Source: DASXTC01 sp036505635 (GTDB lineage Bacteria > Acidobacteriota > Polarisedimenticolia > JACPZX01 > DASXTC01). From it: a DNA stretch of 22,378 bases. The stretch is taken from NCBI GenBank assembly GCA_036505635.1, contig DASXTC010000027.1, positions 1-22,378 of the forward strand, given 5' to 3'. A program made the translations under genes and the position numbers. Of the stretch, positions 1-6,451 are shown piece by piece; the first letter of the stretch is position 1, and each line of letters starts with the position of its first letter. The notes under the pieces are model-generated. The model was given only the letters and a program-made list of their open reading frames with translations. It did not search any database and had not been told where the DNA came from.

Positions 1-134
1 GCTGATCTGTCTTCCGGCGCGCCATCTCGGGCTAGGATCACTTCGTTCGCGATCATCGTTCTCTGGAGGACCCGGAGGGTCATCTCCGCGTCGCTCCCGT
101 TGTCCTCGACAAGAAGGATGCTTCCATAATCCAC
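1..134 (-). CDS. Response regulator receiver domain, N-terminal fragment (cut by window edge)
   Basis: Reading the minus strand from a GTG at 134 gives 44 residues: a hydrophobic beta strand (SILLVEDN), then a helix rich in Leu/Arg and the segment ANEVILARDGA. This matches the first strand, acidic pocket (ED) and first helix of a CheY-like receiver, most like the Rcp1-type single-domain regulators (LLVEDNxxDAExTLRxL). The phosphoacceptor aspartate and the rest lie beyond base 1. No ATG is available in frame, so the GTG start is a guess and no good ribosome site precedes it. The last residues (PEDRS) are less typical than the earlier ones, so a frameshift or an unusual subfamily cannot be excluded. 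It is divergent from the small membrane protein at 261. Confidence 0.7.
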   Translation of the reverse strand, partial: MDYGSILLVEDNGSDAEMTLRVLQRTMIANEVILARDGAPEDRS

Positions 135-260
135 ATCATGATGAGGCGGCCGTCCATGAGCGGCATCTGCCGGGCTAGAATTATCATGGTCCGTTGCGAC
201 GGAGCACCGGACCTCTCGGGTATGCTGAGCTGTAGCGCACAGTCGAGGAGGAGGGAGGAG

Positions 261-434
261 ATGTCGCTTTGGATCTATCTCGTCGGATACGCCATCCTGA
301 TCACCGGGCTGGCGATCGGAGCACATCTGTTGAACGTGCCTCAGAAGTGGATCGGGGTGGGTGTTCTCTGTCTGATCGGCCTGGCGGTCATCCATGGGGT
401 GACGGCGACTCGGCAGAAGGACTCTCCCTCGTAG
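261..434 (+). CDS. Small two-helix membrane protein, unknown function
   Basis: This gene encodes 57 residues. I chose the ATG at 261 and not an upstream in-frame start because a purine-rich ribosome site (GAGGAGGGAGGAG) lies directly before it. The protein has two hydrophobic segments, roughly residues 4-22 and 31-48, separated by a short loop (LNVPQKW), and ends in a charged tail (TRQKD). Small two-helix proteins of this kind with a conserved VPQxWIGV-like loop are common as hypothetical inner-membrane proteins in soil bacteria, and I know no assigned function. It stops 24 bases before the convergent end of the flavin disulfide reductase gene. Being a real gene is well supported by the start context and the clean membrane pattern; function is unknown. 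Confidence 0.7.
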   Translation: MSLWIYLVGYAILITGLAIGAHLLNVPQKWIGVGVLCLIGLAVIHGVTATRQKDSPS

Positions 435-458
435 ACGCCGGTCCTACTGACTGGGGGT

Positions 459-1835
459 TCAGCCACTCGTGCGGCGACGCTGCTCGATCTCCCTGGCGAG
501 GGAGAGGAAGACCTCGGTCAGCGTCGGGTGATACCAGGGCATGGAGAGCATGTCGGCGGCCGTGCCTCGATAGTAGAGGACCGCGGCCAGCGTGTGGATC
601 AGATCGTCGGCCCGCGGGCCGAGGATTTGCGCTCCGAGGATCTCCCCGCGCCCGGCGTCGGCGACGAGCTTGCAGAGACCATGCTGCACGTCCTGCGTGA
701 TCGCGCGGCCGGTCTCTGGAAAGTAGATCTGTGACGTGACGATGGACCGGCCCAGCTCTCCAGCCTGCCGCTCGGTCATGCCGAGGGTCGCCAGGGGAGG
801 GTCGGTGAAGACCACCCGCATATCCAGGCGCCGGTCGACGCGCTCGACGGATCCTCCGGCGGCCGCATTCTTTCCGGCGACTTGGCCTTCCTGGCTTGCG
901 ACGTGGAGGATCATCTCCTCACCGGTGGCGTCGCCGGCGACGAAGATGCGGGGGTTGGTGGTTCGCATGTCGTCACCGCAGACCACCTTGTCGTCCTTTG
1001 TCTCGACACCCGCGGCCGAAAGCCCCAGTCCTTCCAGCGCGGCGCTTCGCCCGGTGGCAAGAAAGAGCGCGTCGGCGACGATCCGCCGCCCATCCTCCAA
1101 CGCGCACTCCACCTTGCCGGCCTGACGGCTGATGCTGGCCGGGTGGATTGGCTGGATCAACTCGAGACCCGGCTCCGCGCCGAGGATTCTCTCCATCTCG
1201 TCGGCCAGCACCGGGTCGAACTTCTCAAATACGCGATGCCGGCTCACCAGCGTCACGCGGGTCCCCATACGAGCGAGGAACTGGCCCCACTCAAGTCCGA
1301 CAGCGCCCGTACCCAGCGCCAGGATCGAGTCGGGACGTTCGGTCAGACGCACCAGATCGTCGCTGGTCAGGTACGGCACGTCTTCGATGCCCGGAATCTG
1401 GGGGACGGACGGTATGGAGCCTGCGGCGATCACCGCTCCTGAGGTGAACCGGTAGGTCTCGTCACCGGCCTTGATGGTACACGGGTCGGTGAAGCAAGCG
1501 CGGGCGTCGATCAGGTCGTATCCGCCGTCTCTTATCGAGGCGATCTTGAACTGCCTGAACCGCTCCACCTTGGCGTCTTTGTTGGCCATCACCGCGGCGA
1601 AATCGACCTGGGCTCCTTTGACGCGGATCCCGCTGGTGTTCGAGTGCCTGGCGTGATGGGCGAGGCAGGCCGCGTGGAGCAGCGTCTTGGTAGGCATGCA
1701 GCCCCGCAGGATGCAGAGCCCGCCCAGCTCGCCATCGTTGAACATGGCGACCCGTGCGCCGGTCTCGTGAGCCGCCTGGGCGGCGGCGCTACCCGCCGTG
1801 CCACCGCCCAGGACGAGGACGTCGTAGCTCTGCAC
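459..1835 (-). CDS. FAD-dependent pyridine nucleotide-disulfide oxidoreductase (class I, Lpd/MerA/Gor-like)
   Basis: This 458-residue flavoprotein has the full class I architecture. An N-terminal FAD motif (LGGGTAG, from residue 9) is followed by the redox-active pair C41/C46 in GGLCILRGCMPTK. A second Rossmann motif (GTGAVGLEWG, about 175-184) binds the pyridine nucleotide, the second FAD contact is FVAGDAT, and the C-terminal dimerisation domain ends with the catalytic-base motif HPTLTE. The arginines in SRHRVFEKFD after the NAD(P) motif resemble glutathione reductase more than Lpd, so NADPH is the likelier donor; that is inference. The gene starts with GTG only 8 bases after the stop of the peroxiredoxin-glutaredoxin fusion, so the two are probably one operon. 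Its likely job is to pass electrons to the glutaredoxin domain or to a small thiol that reduces it. The true substrate is not identifiable from sequence. Confidence 0.9.
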   Translation of the reverse strand: MQSYDVLVLGGGTAGSAAAQAAHETGARVAMFNDGELGGLCILRGCMPTKTLLHAACLAHHARHSNTSGIRVKGAQVDFAAVMANKDAKVERFRQFKIASIRDGGYDLIDARACFTDPCTIKAGDETYRFTSGAVIAAGSIPSVPQIPGIEDVPYLTSDDLVRLTERPDSILALGTGAVGLEWGQFLARMGTRVTLVSRHRVFEKFDPVLADEMERILGAEPGLELIQPIHPASISRQAGKVECALEDGRRIVADALFLATGRSAALEGLGLSAAGVETKDDKVVCGDDMRTTNPRIFVAGDATGEEMILHVASQEGQVAGKNAAAGGSVERVDRRLDMRVVFTDPPLATLGMTERQAGELGRSIVTSQIYFPETGRAITQDVQHGLCKLVADAGRGEILGAQILGPRADDLIHTLAAVLYYRGTAADMLSMPWYHPTLTEVFLSLAREIEQRRRTSG

Positions 1836-1843
1836 CTTGCTGG

Positions 1844-2614
1844 CTACCCCGGGATGTCGGTGGCGCCGGTGACCAGATGGGTGATAATCGTCTTGCTCTC
1901 GTGGAGCGGCTTGCCGCCCACCACGAAGCAGGGCGCCTGATCCTTGCCTGCGACCTTCACCAGCGCGTCGCGCGCGGCGGGATCCTCGCTGACGTTTCGC
2001 ACCGTGAGACGGGTGTCGAGGTGGAGGTTCTGCCGCGCCAGCATGACGGCGCGGGAGGCGCCGCAGTGGCTCTTGACGTACAGGATCGCGCCGGCCTCGA
2101 TTCCTGACGGCTCGGGGAAGGCGCGCAGTCCACCGCCATGCTCGCGGTCAACCGACGCGCACAGCGCCGCCAAATCCTCGATGTTTCGCTGACCCGCCGG
2201 CGTCACGGAGGAAGCATGTCTGATCACGCCCTTGGGATCGATGATCACGGTCGCCCGGTCGGTGATCCCCTTGTCGGCCAGGTAGGTTCCGTAGCTGGTC
2301 GCCATCGCCCCCTTGGGGTTGAAGTCGGCCAGCAGCGGGAAGGAGATCCCTTCCATGCTTCGAGCCCAGTTGGCGTGGCAGAAGACGCTATCAACGCTGA
2401 CACCCAGGACCTGGGTGTGTGCCGACCGGAAGCGAGCCAGAAGCTTCTCCACGGCCGGGACTTCCTGCGTTCAGGTAGGCGTGAAATCGAGCGGGTAGAA
2501 CAGCAGCATGACATTGCGTTTGCCGGAAAACTGGCCCAACGTAATGGTCCTGCCGAGATGGTCGGGGAGGCTGAATTGCGGCGCCGCCTCTCCGATCGCG
2601 ATCATCTTGCTCAT
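1844..2614 (-). CDS. Probable selenocysteine-containing peroxiredoxin-glutaredoxin fusion (in-frame TGA at Sec48)
   Basis: One continuous frame of 256 codons runs from ATG 2614 to the stop at 1844, broken only by TGA at 2473-2471. The N-terminal domain (about 5-160) is an AhpC/TSA-type peroxiredoxin: GEAAPQFSLPD, then FYPLDFTPT-TGA-TQEVPAVEK. Family members have the peroxidatic Cys exactly where the TGA falls, after PLDFTP and before T-x-E; conserved partners are the Thr three residues before (T45) and R120 in TDRATVIID. A second Cys, C79, follows in VDSVFCHANW. The C-terminal domain (about 176-250) is thioredoxin-fold, glutaredoxin-like, with a monothiol-type CGAS (C184) and a cis-Pro motif QAPC (P228). 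A GGGAG ribosome site precedes ATG 2614. Product: a peroxidase reducing H2O2 or organic peroxides. Alternative: a Cys codon mutated to TGA, giving a pseudogene, or a sequencing error. Sec insertion needs selA/selB/selC/selD elsewhere. Confidence 0.8.
2436..2470 (-). promoter_or_regulatory. Candidate bacterial SECIS region just 3' of the TGA
   Basis: In bacteria the SECIS hairpin lies in the coding sequence right after the UGA. Here two alternative folds can be drawn by eye in the 35 bases after TGA. One pairs GCAGGAAG with CUUCUGGC (one mismatch, one wobble) around an inner UCC/GGA stem. The other pairs GCCG with UGGC, then GAG with UUC, closing on a four-base loop AAGC about 25 bases after UGA. 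Neither matches the E. coli consensus well, but bacterial SECIS elements are poorly conserved. Confidence 0.3.
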
Positions 2615-3308
2615 GGCGTTATGCTCCCTTCTGTCTCGAGGACTCCCGTCGACCACGTGTAGGGTACTTCAAGGGTCCATCGATAATCCTGATTCTCTGC
2701 ATGCACCGTCGGGCGGAGTGATTCTCGCTCCCGGGCGCCCCTGAGGACAGCAAGCAGAATAGAATAATTCAAGCCGACAAGTTGGGGCCCCGCGCCGGGG
2801 CTTGGCGCGGGGCTCCCTGGGCGGGAACTGATTGTGGAGCGGGGAGCGTCGAGCGGGGAAACCCTCCAGGATGCGTGGAAACGACCCGATCCAGCTCTCA
2901 GCGACGGGGGTTTACGCTGCGAGTCTGAATGACCGATCTCGCAAAGCTGGGGGAAGAGAACGCTCATCTCGGACCTGCCTGTAAGTGGAGGGCAAACGCA
3001 CCCCCCTGCAATGGATCCCTGCGATGCCAACCTCGGTCGCGATCGCATGTAATAGTCACCCAAACCCTGCGAACCGCACAATCGGCCGTTCTCTGAATTC
3101 GTCGTCAGGAAAGCCCGGACAGCAGATTGCCTGATCGAAAGGGGCGCCACTTCCAAGATCCGACGTCAGGTGTCAGGGATTCTTACCCGCGGATTCAGTT
3201 GCGGCCGGATGTCTCGCCTCCGCGTTCTGTGCGATGGTGCAAGACACAGCAACCTTGTAGAACTCCCATGAACGAGATGCAGCATTCAGAGATGCTAGAG
3301 GAGAAGTC
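2615..3308. other. Long intergenic region between divergent peroxiredoxin and PRC-barrel genes
   Basis: About 690 bases separate the two divergent genes. Open frames exist on both strands, but none has a recognisable protein pattern, a ribosome site or codon use like its neighbours. The one clear structure is the GC-rich hairpin at 2787-2813. Promoters for both flanking genes must lie here, but I could not point to convincing -35/-10 pairs. No tRNA or other RNA gene was recognised. Confidence 0.5.
2787..2813. repeat. Perfect 10-bp GC-rich hairpin
   Basis: GCCCCGCGCC (2787-2796) is followed by a 7-base loop and its exact reverse complement GGCGCGGGGC (2804-2813). The stem can be extended outward by three more pairs, one of them G-T. 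No T-run follows on either strand, so it is not a typical intrinsic terminator. It may be an RNA structure in the peroxiredoxin leader or a regulator site. Confidence 0.6.
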
Positions 3309-3692
3309 ATGCAGGTAGCGACCAGACAGCCAGCGGAGATGTACGGTGTCGTTTCAGCATCCAGAATCATCGGCGAGCCAGTCGTCAATCGCCAGAATGA
3401 AAACCTGGGCAAGATCCACGAACTGGTGATCGACGCCAGGGAGGGTCGGCTTGCCTACGCGGTTCTCTCCTTCGGCGGCTTCATGGGCATGGGGAACAAG
3501 CTGTTCGCCCTGCCCTGGGGGTCATTCGAGTTCGCCAGCACCGAGAACAAGCTCATCCTCAACGTGGACAAGGAGAAGCTCAAGGCCGCTCCCGGCTTTG
3601 ACCAGGACGCCAAGTGGCCGGATTTCGCGGACAGGTCCTGGGGGACCACCATTCACGAGTACTACGGCTACAACCCCTACTGGAAGCAGTAG
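3309..3692 (+). CDS. PRC-barrel domain protein
   Basis: This 127-residue soluble protein starts at an ATG preceded by AGAGGAG. Residues about 15-90 form one PRC-barrel: ASRIIGEPVVNRQNENLGKI, then ELVIDAREGRLAYAVLSFGG, then NKLFALPWGSFEF. This is the typical pattern of small beta-barrel domains found in RimM, in photosynthetic reaction-centre H subunits and in many small stress-associated bacterial proteins. The C-terminal 35 residues are aromatic-rich (WGTTIHEYYGYNPYW). Free-standing PRC-barrel proteins of this type are common next to CsbD and BON genes, as here, and are thought to act in stress or envelope adaptation, but the mechanism is unknown. Family assignment is firm and role is inference. 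Confidence 0.85.
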   Translation: MQVATRQPAEMYGVVSASRIIGEPVVNRQNENLGKIHELVIDAREGRLAYAVLSFGGFMGMGNKLFALPWGSFEFASTENKLILNVDKEKLKAAPGFDQDAKWPDFADRSWGTTIHEYYGYNPYWKQ

Positions 3693-3767
3693 GGTAGACG
3701 ATACGAGCGCTCGCTGATTCCCGTGCTTTTGATCGGCGAGCGCCTTCCAGGCGTGGAGGCAATCAAG

Positions 3768-3851
3768 ATGGGACTGATACTCTTGGTGGTGGTGTTGGTG
3801 CTTCTCTTCGGTGGTGGCGGCGGCTATTATTGGAGGAGGAACAGGCGGTAG
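3768..3851 (+). CDS. 27-residue membrane peptide with penta-glycine hinge
   Basis: An ATG at 3768 with an ideal ribosome site (GGAGG at 3755-3759, 8 bases upstream) opens a 27-codon frame ending in TAG. The peptide has one hydrophobic helix of Leu/Val/Ile (residues 3-14), a run of five glycines, two tyrosines and a tryptophan, and a basic tail (RRNRR). The layout resembles the very small DUF3309-like membrane peptides often found among stress genes. Orientation by the positive-inside rule puts the C-terminus in the cytoplasm. It follows the PRC-barrel gene by 75 bases and could be co-transcribed with it. No function is known. Confidence 0.6.
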   Translation: MGLILLVVVLVLLFGGGGGYYWRRNRR

Positions 3852-4178
3852 GGAGTCGTTCGGGATGTCTCCGGAAGGAGCTTCAGCGACCGCGGTGGGA
3901 CCGGACGTCCTGCACGCCGAGAACCGCGGTCGCGGGGGGACGGCCGGACAGCCGTGACTGCGCCCGAGTTTCGCCCGTGCGCCACCAGCTCGTGGAACAG
4001 CAGTTGGCGCGAGGCCAATAGGACGTCATCTTCGCCATCGCTGTTCCGTGCCTTCCGACTTCCCTGATTGACGATTCAGGTGTTTCCTGATTGGCGCCGG
4101 TCTTCGATTCCCCCAAACTAGGTGGACATGCGTGTGCGCAGAGCATTTCTTGACGGAGGTCACACCCGAGGAGGAGCT
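3852..4178. other. Intergenic region with inverted repeat, upstream of BON lipoprotein gene
   Basis: This stretch of about 330 bases holds no supported gene. Its visible content is the long inverted repeat at 3886-3933 and two near-identical CCTGATTG boxes at 4063-4070 and 4086-4093, 23 bases apart, which lie about 90 bases before the BON gene and could be regulator sites. I did not find a convincing sigma-70 promoter. Confidence 0.45.
3886..3933. repeat. 11-bp perfect inverted repeat with 26-base loop
   Basis: GCGACCGCGGT (3886-3896) is exactly complementary to ACCGCGGTCGC (3923-3933). It lies 35 bases after the stop of the 27-residue peptide, so as RNA it would be a stable hairpin that could end or protect that transcript. 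No U-tract follows on the plus strand, so a Rho-independent terminator is not proven. Confidence 0.6.
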
Positions 4179-4715
4179 ATGAGAGAGCAGAGAGCCATCC
4201 CACTCGTCGTTCTCGCCGTGATCGTTGTCCTGGCCGTTTCATGCGGGCAGGCCACCGATGCCGGGATCACGGGCATGATCAAGACCAAGCTCGCCGCTGA
4301 CGATCGGGTCCGCGCGTCGGAGATCAACGTGGATACGACGAACGGGGTCGTGACGCTGACAGGGAACGTGGACAGCCAGGAGGCCCGGGACCAGGCCATC
4401 AAGCTGGCGAAAGAGACGAGCGGTGTGCACGAGGTGAAGGACATGATCTCGGTGAGGGAGGGATCCGCGGCGGGCGACGCTCCCGAGCCGAACCGCACGG
4501 TCGGCGAGCGCATCGACGACTCGGGGATCACGATGAGGGTGAAGTCGCGTCTCCTGAACGATCCCGCCGTGAAGGGCCTGAAGATCGATGTCGACACGCG
4601 GGATGGGGTGGTGTTTCTGACAGGTTCGGTGCCCAATGAAGCCGAGAGGAAGCAGGCGATTGAGCTCGCCAGGACGACCGAGGGCGTGAAAGACGTCAAG
4701 CCGAACTTCCAGTGA
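4179..4715 (+). CDS. BON-domain lipoprotein (two BON domains)
   Basis: I take the ATG at 4179 as the start because GAGGAGGAG lies just before it and because a signal peptide follows: a short basic N-terminus, a hydrophobic core (IPLVVLAVIVVLAV) and a lipobox-like AVSC with C22. The mature part has two BON domains, about residues 27-92 and 110-177. Each shows the pattern TKLAADDRVRASEINVDTTNG-VVTLTGNV and then a Glu/Ala-rich helix and GVHEVKD or GVKDVKP. BON domains bind phospholipids or membranes (OsmY, DolP, ArfA families), and two-BON proteins such as OsmY are periplasmic stress proteins. A role in envelope protection is likely. It is followed 43 bases later by the CsbD-like gene. Confidence 0.88.
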   Translation: MREQRAIPLVVLAVIVVLAVSCGQATDAGITGMIKTKLAADDRVRASEINVDTTNGVVTLTGNVDSQEARDQAIKLAKETSGVHEVKDMISVREGSAAGDAPEPNRTVGERIDDSGITMRVKSRLLNDPAVKGLKIDVDTRDGVVFLTGSVPNEAERKQAIELARTTEGVKDVKPNFQ

Positions 4716-4758
4716 ATCAACCGGGCGCAGCGAAGGCGATCTGAAAGGAGAGAGGACC

Positions 4759-4944
4759 ATGAACAGCCTGAAATTCAAGGGTGAATGGAACGAAGTGAAG
4801 GGGAAGCTCAAACAGAAGTATGGCTTGCTCACGGACGACGACCTCGTCTATTCGGAAGGCAAGGCCGACGAGCTGCTCGGTCGTCTGCAACAGAAGCTGG
4901 GCAAGGCGAAGGACGAGATCCGGAAGATCATCAGCGAGATCTAG
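4759..4944 (+). CDS. CsbD-like small stress protein
   Basis: This 61-residue, highly charged protein has the CsbD signature: KGEWNEVKGKLKQKYGLLTDDDL near the start, then a second copy-like half with GKADELLGRLQQKLGKAKDEI. A strong site (AAGGAGAGAGGA) precedes the ATG. CsbD proteins are general-stress proteins (sigma-B-controlled in Bacillus subtilis) with no known biochemical activity. The short distance from the BON lipoprotein gene suggests joint transcription. The gene stops directly against a degraded permease remnant, which marks a recombination or decay junction. Confidence 0.9.
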   Translation: MNSLKFKGEWNEVKGKLKQKYGLLTDDDLVYSEGKADELLGRLQQKLGKAKDEIRKIISEI

Positions 4945-5194
4945 GTCGAGTCGATCCTGCTCTCACTGGCCTGCGGCCTCGTGGCGTGCATTCCAGAGTT
5001 GTTTCTGCTATGCTTGGGCTTCTCCATACAGAACTTCGACACCTTCCACCGACGTGACGTGGCGGTTGCGAGCCACCCAGGGCATCATCCTCTCGGGGCG
5101 CGCCATCGCAGTCGTCATGGGGTTGCTCGGCGGACTCATTCCCGCTGAGCGCGCCGCGCGGCCGCCGATCATCACCGCGCTTCGCGAGACCTGA
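4945..5194 (+). pseudogene. C-terminal remnant of a MacB/FtsX-type ABC permease, frameshifted
   Basis: From the base after the CsbD stop, one frame reads VESILLSLACGLVA and then IQNFDTF. After a shift of one base near 5046-5048 (an extra C in TTCCACC), a second frame continues TDVTWRLRATQGIILSG and then VMGLLGGLIPAERAARPPIITALRET and a TGA at 5192-5194. Joined, this is the last 80 or so residues of an ADOP/MacB-type permease: a membrane helix, the TF-x-VTWRFRVTP-like loop, the final helix and the closing PARRAARLPI-x-ALR motif. The rest of the gene (over 300 residues) is absent, and no start or ribosome site exists. It is therefore a decayed fragment. Confidence 0.7.
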
Positions 5195-5272
5195 CGCCGC
5201 CACCGGTTCGGGGCCTCATCCGGTGATCTCCCAGGTGAACATCAGGTAAACACTGTAACGCTCCCGCCTGCT

Positions 5273-5301
5273 CCCGATCCTTATCATCGTAAGGGATCGG
5301 G
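5273..5301. repeat. Hairpin upstream of sigma factor gene
   Basis: CCCGATCCTTA (5273-5283) pairs with TAA-G-GGATCGGG (5290-5301) with one bulged G and a six-base loop. It lies 43 bases before the sigma factor start. It may end transcription of the upstream remnant or act in the sigma factor leader; no T-run follows. Confidence 0.5.
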
Positions 5302-5344
5302 TGGGACGACAAGGGGTAGCAAGCCAGCGGAGCCGGGGGGCCTC

Positions 5345-6184
5345 ATGCCAGGGAAACGCATCTCCGATCGTCGCAGCCATTCCCTCACGCGATATCTCAA
5401 GGAGATCCCGGCTTACCGGTCGCCGTCCCCGGAGGCCGCAGACAGAGAAGAAGGCGAGATTAACTCCGACGAGGGCAAGAATCCCGAGGAGTTGATCCTC
5501 TCCAACCTTTTCTTCGTCGTCAAGATCGCCGGCGAATACAGGAACCGGGGCGTTCCCTTCGAGGACCTTCTCAACGAGGGCAATATCGGCCTGATGCAAG
5601 CGGCTTCCAGGTACGATCACAGCAAGGGCGTCAGGTTCAGGACCTACGCCGTCTGGTGGATCAGGAAATCACTACGGACCGCCCTGGACGATCAAGGCTC
5701 GACGATCCGCGTGCCCGACTACCAGCGGCGAAAGGCGGCGCGGCTCAAGGCGGATGACGAAGCTGACCAGGCAAAGCACGGCCACCACGCCCCGGATCGG
5801 CGTTGCGCCGATTGCGGCCCCCCACTTCAGCCTGCAGGTCTGCACCGCATCTCGCTCGACGATGATCGAGGCGACGACCGGCGCGGAGTCCTCCTGGATT
5901 CCCTCGCGGATCAACGGGCCCCGGACCCGATCCGGGAGATGATGAACCGTGAGGCCGCCGCTGGACTCCAGCAGGGCATCTCCCACCTGACACGGACCGA
6001 AAGGGAGGTAATCGAAAGACGCTTCGGGCTTAGCGGAGAGGAAGCCCGCACGCTCAAGGACATCGGCGCGATGCTCAGTCTGAGCCGTGAAAGGATCAGG
6101 CAGATCGAAGTGCAGGCCAAGGAGAAGCTGCGAACCTACCTGAGCCGCGCCCCCGCCAGGACGCAGCGTCGCCAGGCGGACTGA
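5345..6184 (+). CDS. Sigma-70 family RNA polymerase sigma factor with atypical linker in place of region 3
   Basis: This 279-residue protein starts like region 1.2 (SLTRYLKEIP, residues 13-22). It then has a full region 2 (about 52-112), including NLFFVVKIAGEYRNRGVPF, EDLLNEGNIGLMQA and the DNA-melting/-10 recognition segment FRTYAVWWIRKSL. Region 4 (about 205-268) is intact, with LTRTEREVIERRFGL and the helix-turn-helix SLSRERIRQIEVQA. Between them, where RpoD-like factors have region 3, there is about 90 residues of charged, low-complexity sequence with HGHH (145-148) and C154-A-D-C157. It therefore belongs with the group 2/3 stress-type factors. It follows BON and CsbD stress genes and could control them; no anti-sigma gene adjoins it on the same strand. 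The start lacks a strong ribosome site (only a G-run), so an alternative start is possible. Confidence 0.85.
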   Translation: MPGKRISDRRSHSLTRYLKEIPAYRSPSPEAADREEGEINSDEGKNPEELILSNLFFVVKIAGEYRNRGVPFEDLLNEGNIGLMQAASRYDHSKGVRFRTYAVWWIRKSLRTALDDQGSTIRVPDYQRRKAARLKADDEADQAKHGHHAPDRRCADCGPPLQPAGLHRISLDDDRGDDRRGVLLDSLADQRAPDPIREMMNREAAAGLQQGISHLTRTEREVIERRFGLSGEEARTLKDIGAMLSLSRERIRQIEVQAKEKLRTYLSRAPARTQRRQAD

Positions 6185-6193
6185 GCCCTCTTT

Positions 6194-6451
6194 TCAGGAG
6201 CGATGGCTGCGCGCCCGCTGCATCGCCTCATCGAGCAGATGCTTCACCCGTGAGGGCACCGCATCAAACGATAGACTGCGGATCCCCGCGATCGTCCGCC
6301 TCAGGCTCGCGACCAGGCCCCGGCAGGCGGGGCATTGCTCCTGGTGCTCCTCGAAGAGGCGGCGCTGTGGGTCCTGAAGCTCACCATCGAGGTACTCCGA
6401 AGCCCTCATCCCCAGATCGCGGCAGGTGAATCGCGGCGTCTGGCTGCTCAT
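6194..6451 (-). CDS. Soluble zinc-finger anti-sigma factor
   Basis: This 85-residue protein has the zinc-binding anti-sigma pattern H36-Q-E-Q-C40-P-A-C43 with a further Cys (C10) upstream, in the usual order: ASEYLDGELQDPQRRLFEEH, then CPACRGL, then a helical tail. No membrane segment is present, so it should be cytoplasmic, like the ChrR/RsrA-type single-domain anti-sigmas. Its start overlaps the stop of the ECF sigma factor gene by four bases (ATGA), a strong sign of translational coupling and partnership. With a Zn/Cys core it may sense oxidants or metal, which is inference. It ends close to the convergent sigma factor gene. Confidence 0.85.
   Translation of the reverse strand: MSSQTPRFTCRDLGMRASEYLDGELQDPQRRLFEEHQEQCPACRGLVASLRRTIAGIRSLSFDAVPSRVKHLLDEAMQRARSHRS

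Noticed and set aside
138..434. Longer start for the small membrane protein
   Set aside because: The extra 41 residues are Arg/Ser/Cys-rich and not membrane-like, whereas ATG 261 has a very strong ribosome site.
1844..2452. A separate 202-residue protein beginning at GTG 2452
   Set aside because: No ribosome site precedes the GTG, and the protein would lack the peroxiredoxin active site. The frame continues in register through a single TGA with the conserved upstream part, so one gene is the better reading.
2611..3156. Minus-strand ORF of 181 residues
   Set aside because: It overlaps the start of the peroxiredoxin gene in another frame, shows no family pattern and has low-complexity Ser/Pro/Arg composition; probably a chance frame.
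4063..4093. CCTGATTG direct repeats as part of a CRISPR-like or iteron array
   Set aside because: Only two 8-base copies exist, too few and too short for either; at most a regulator site.
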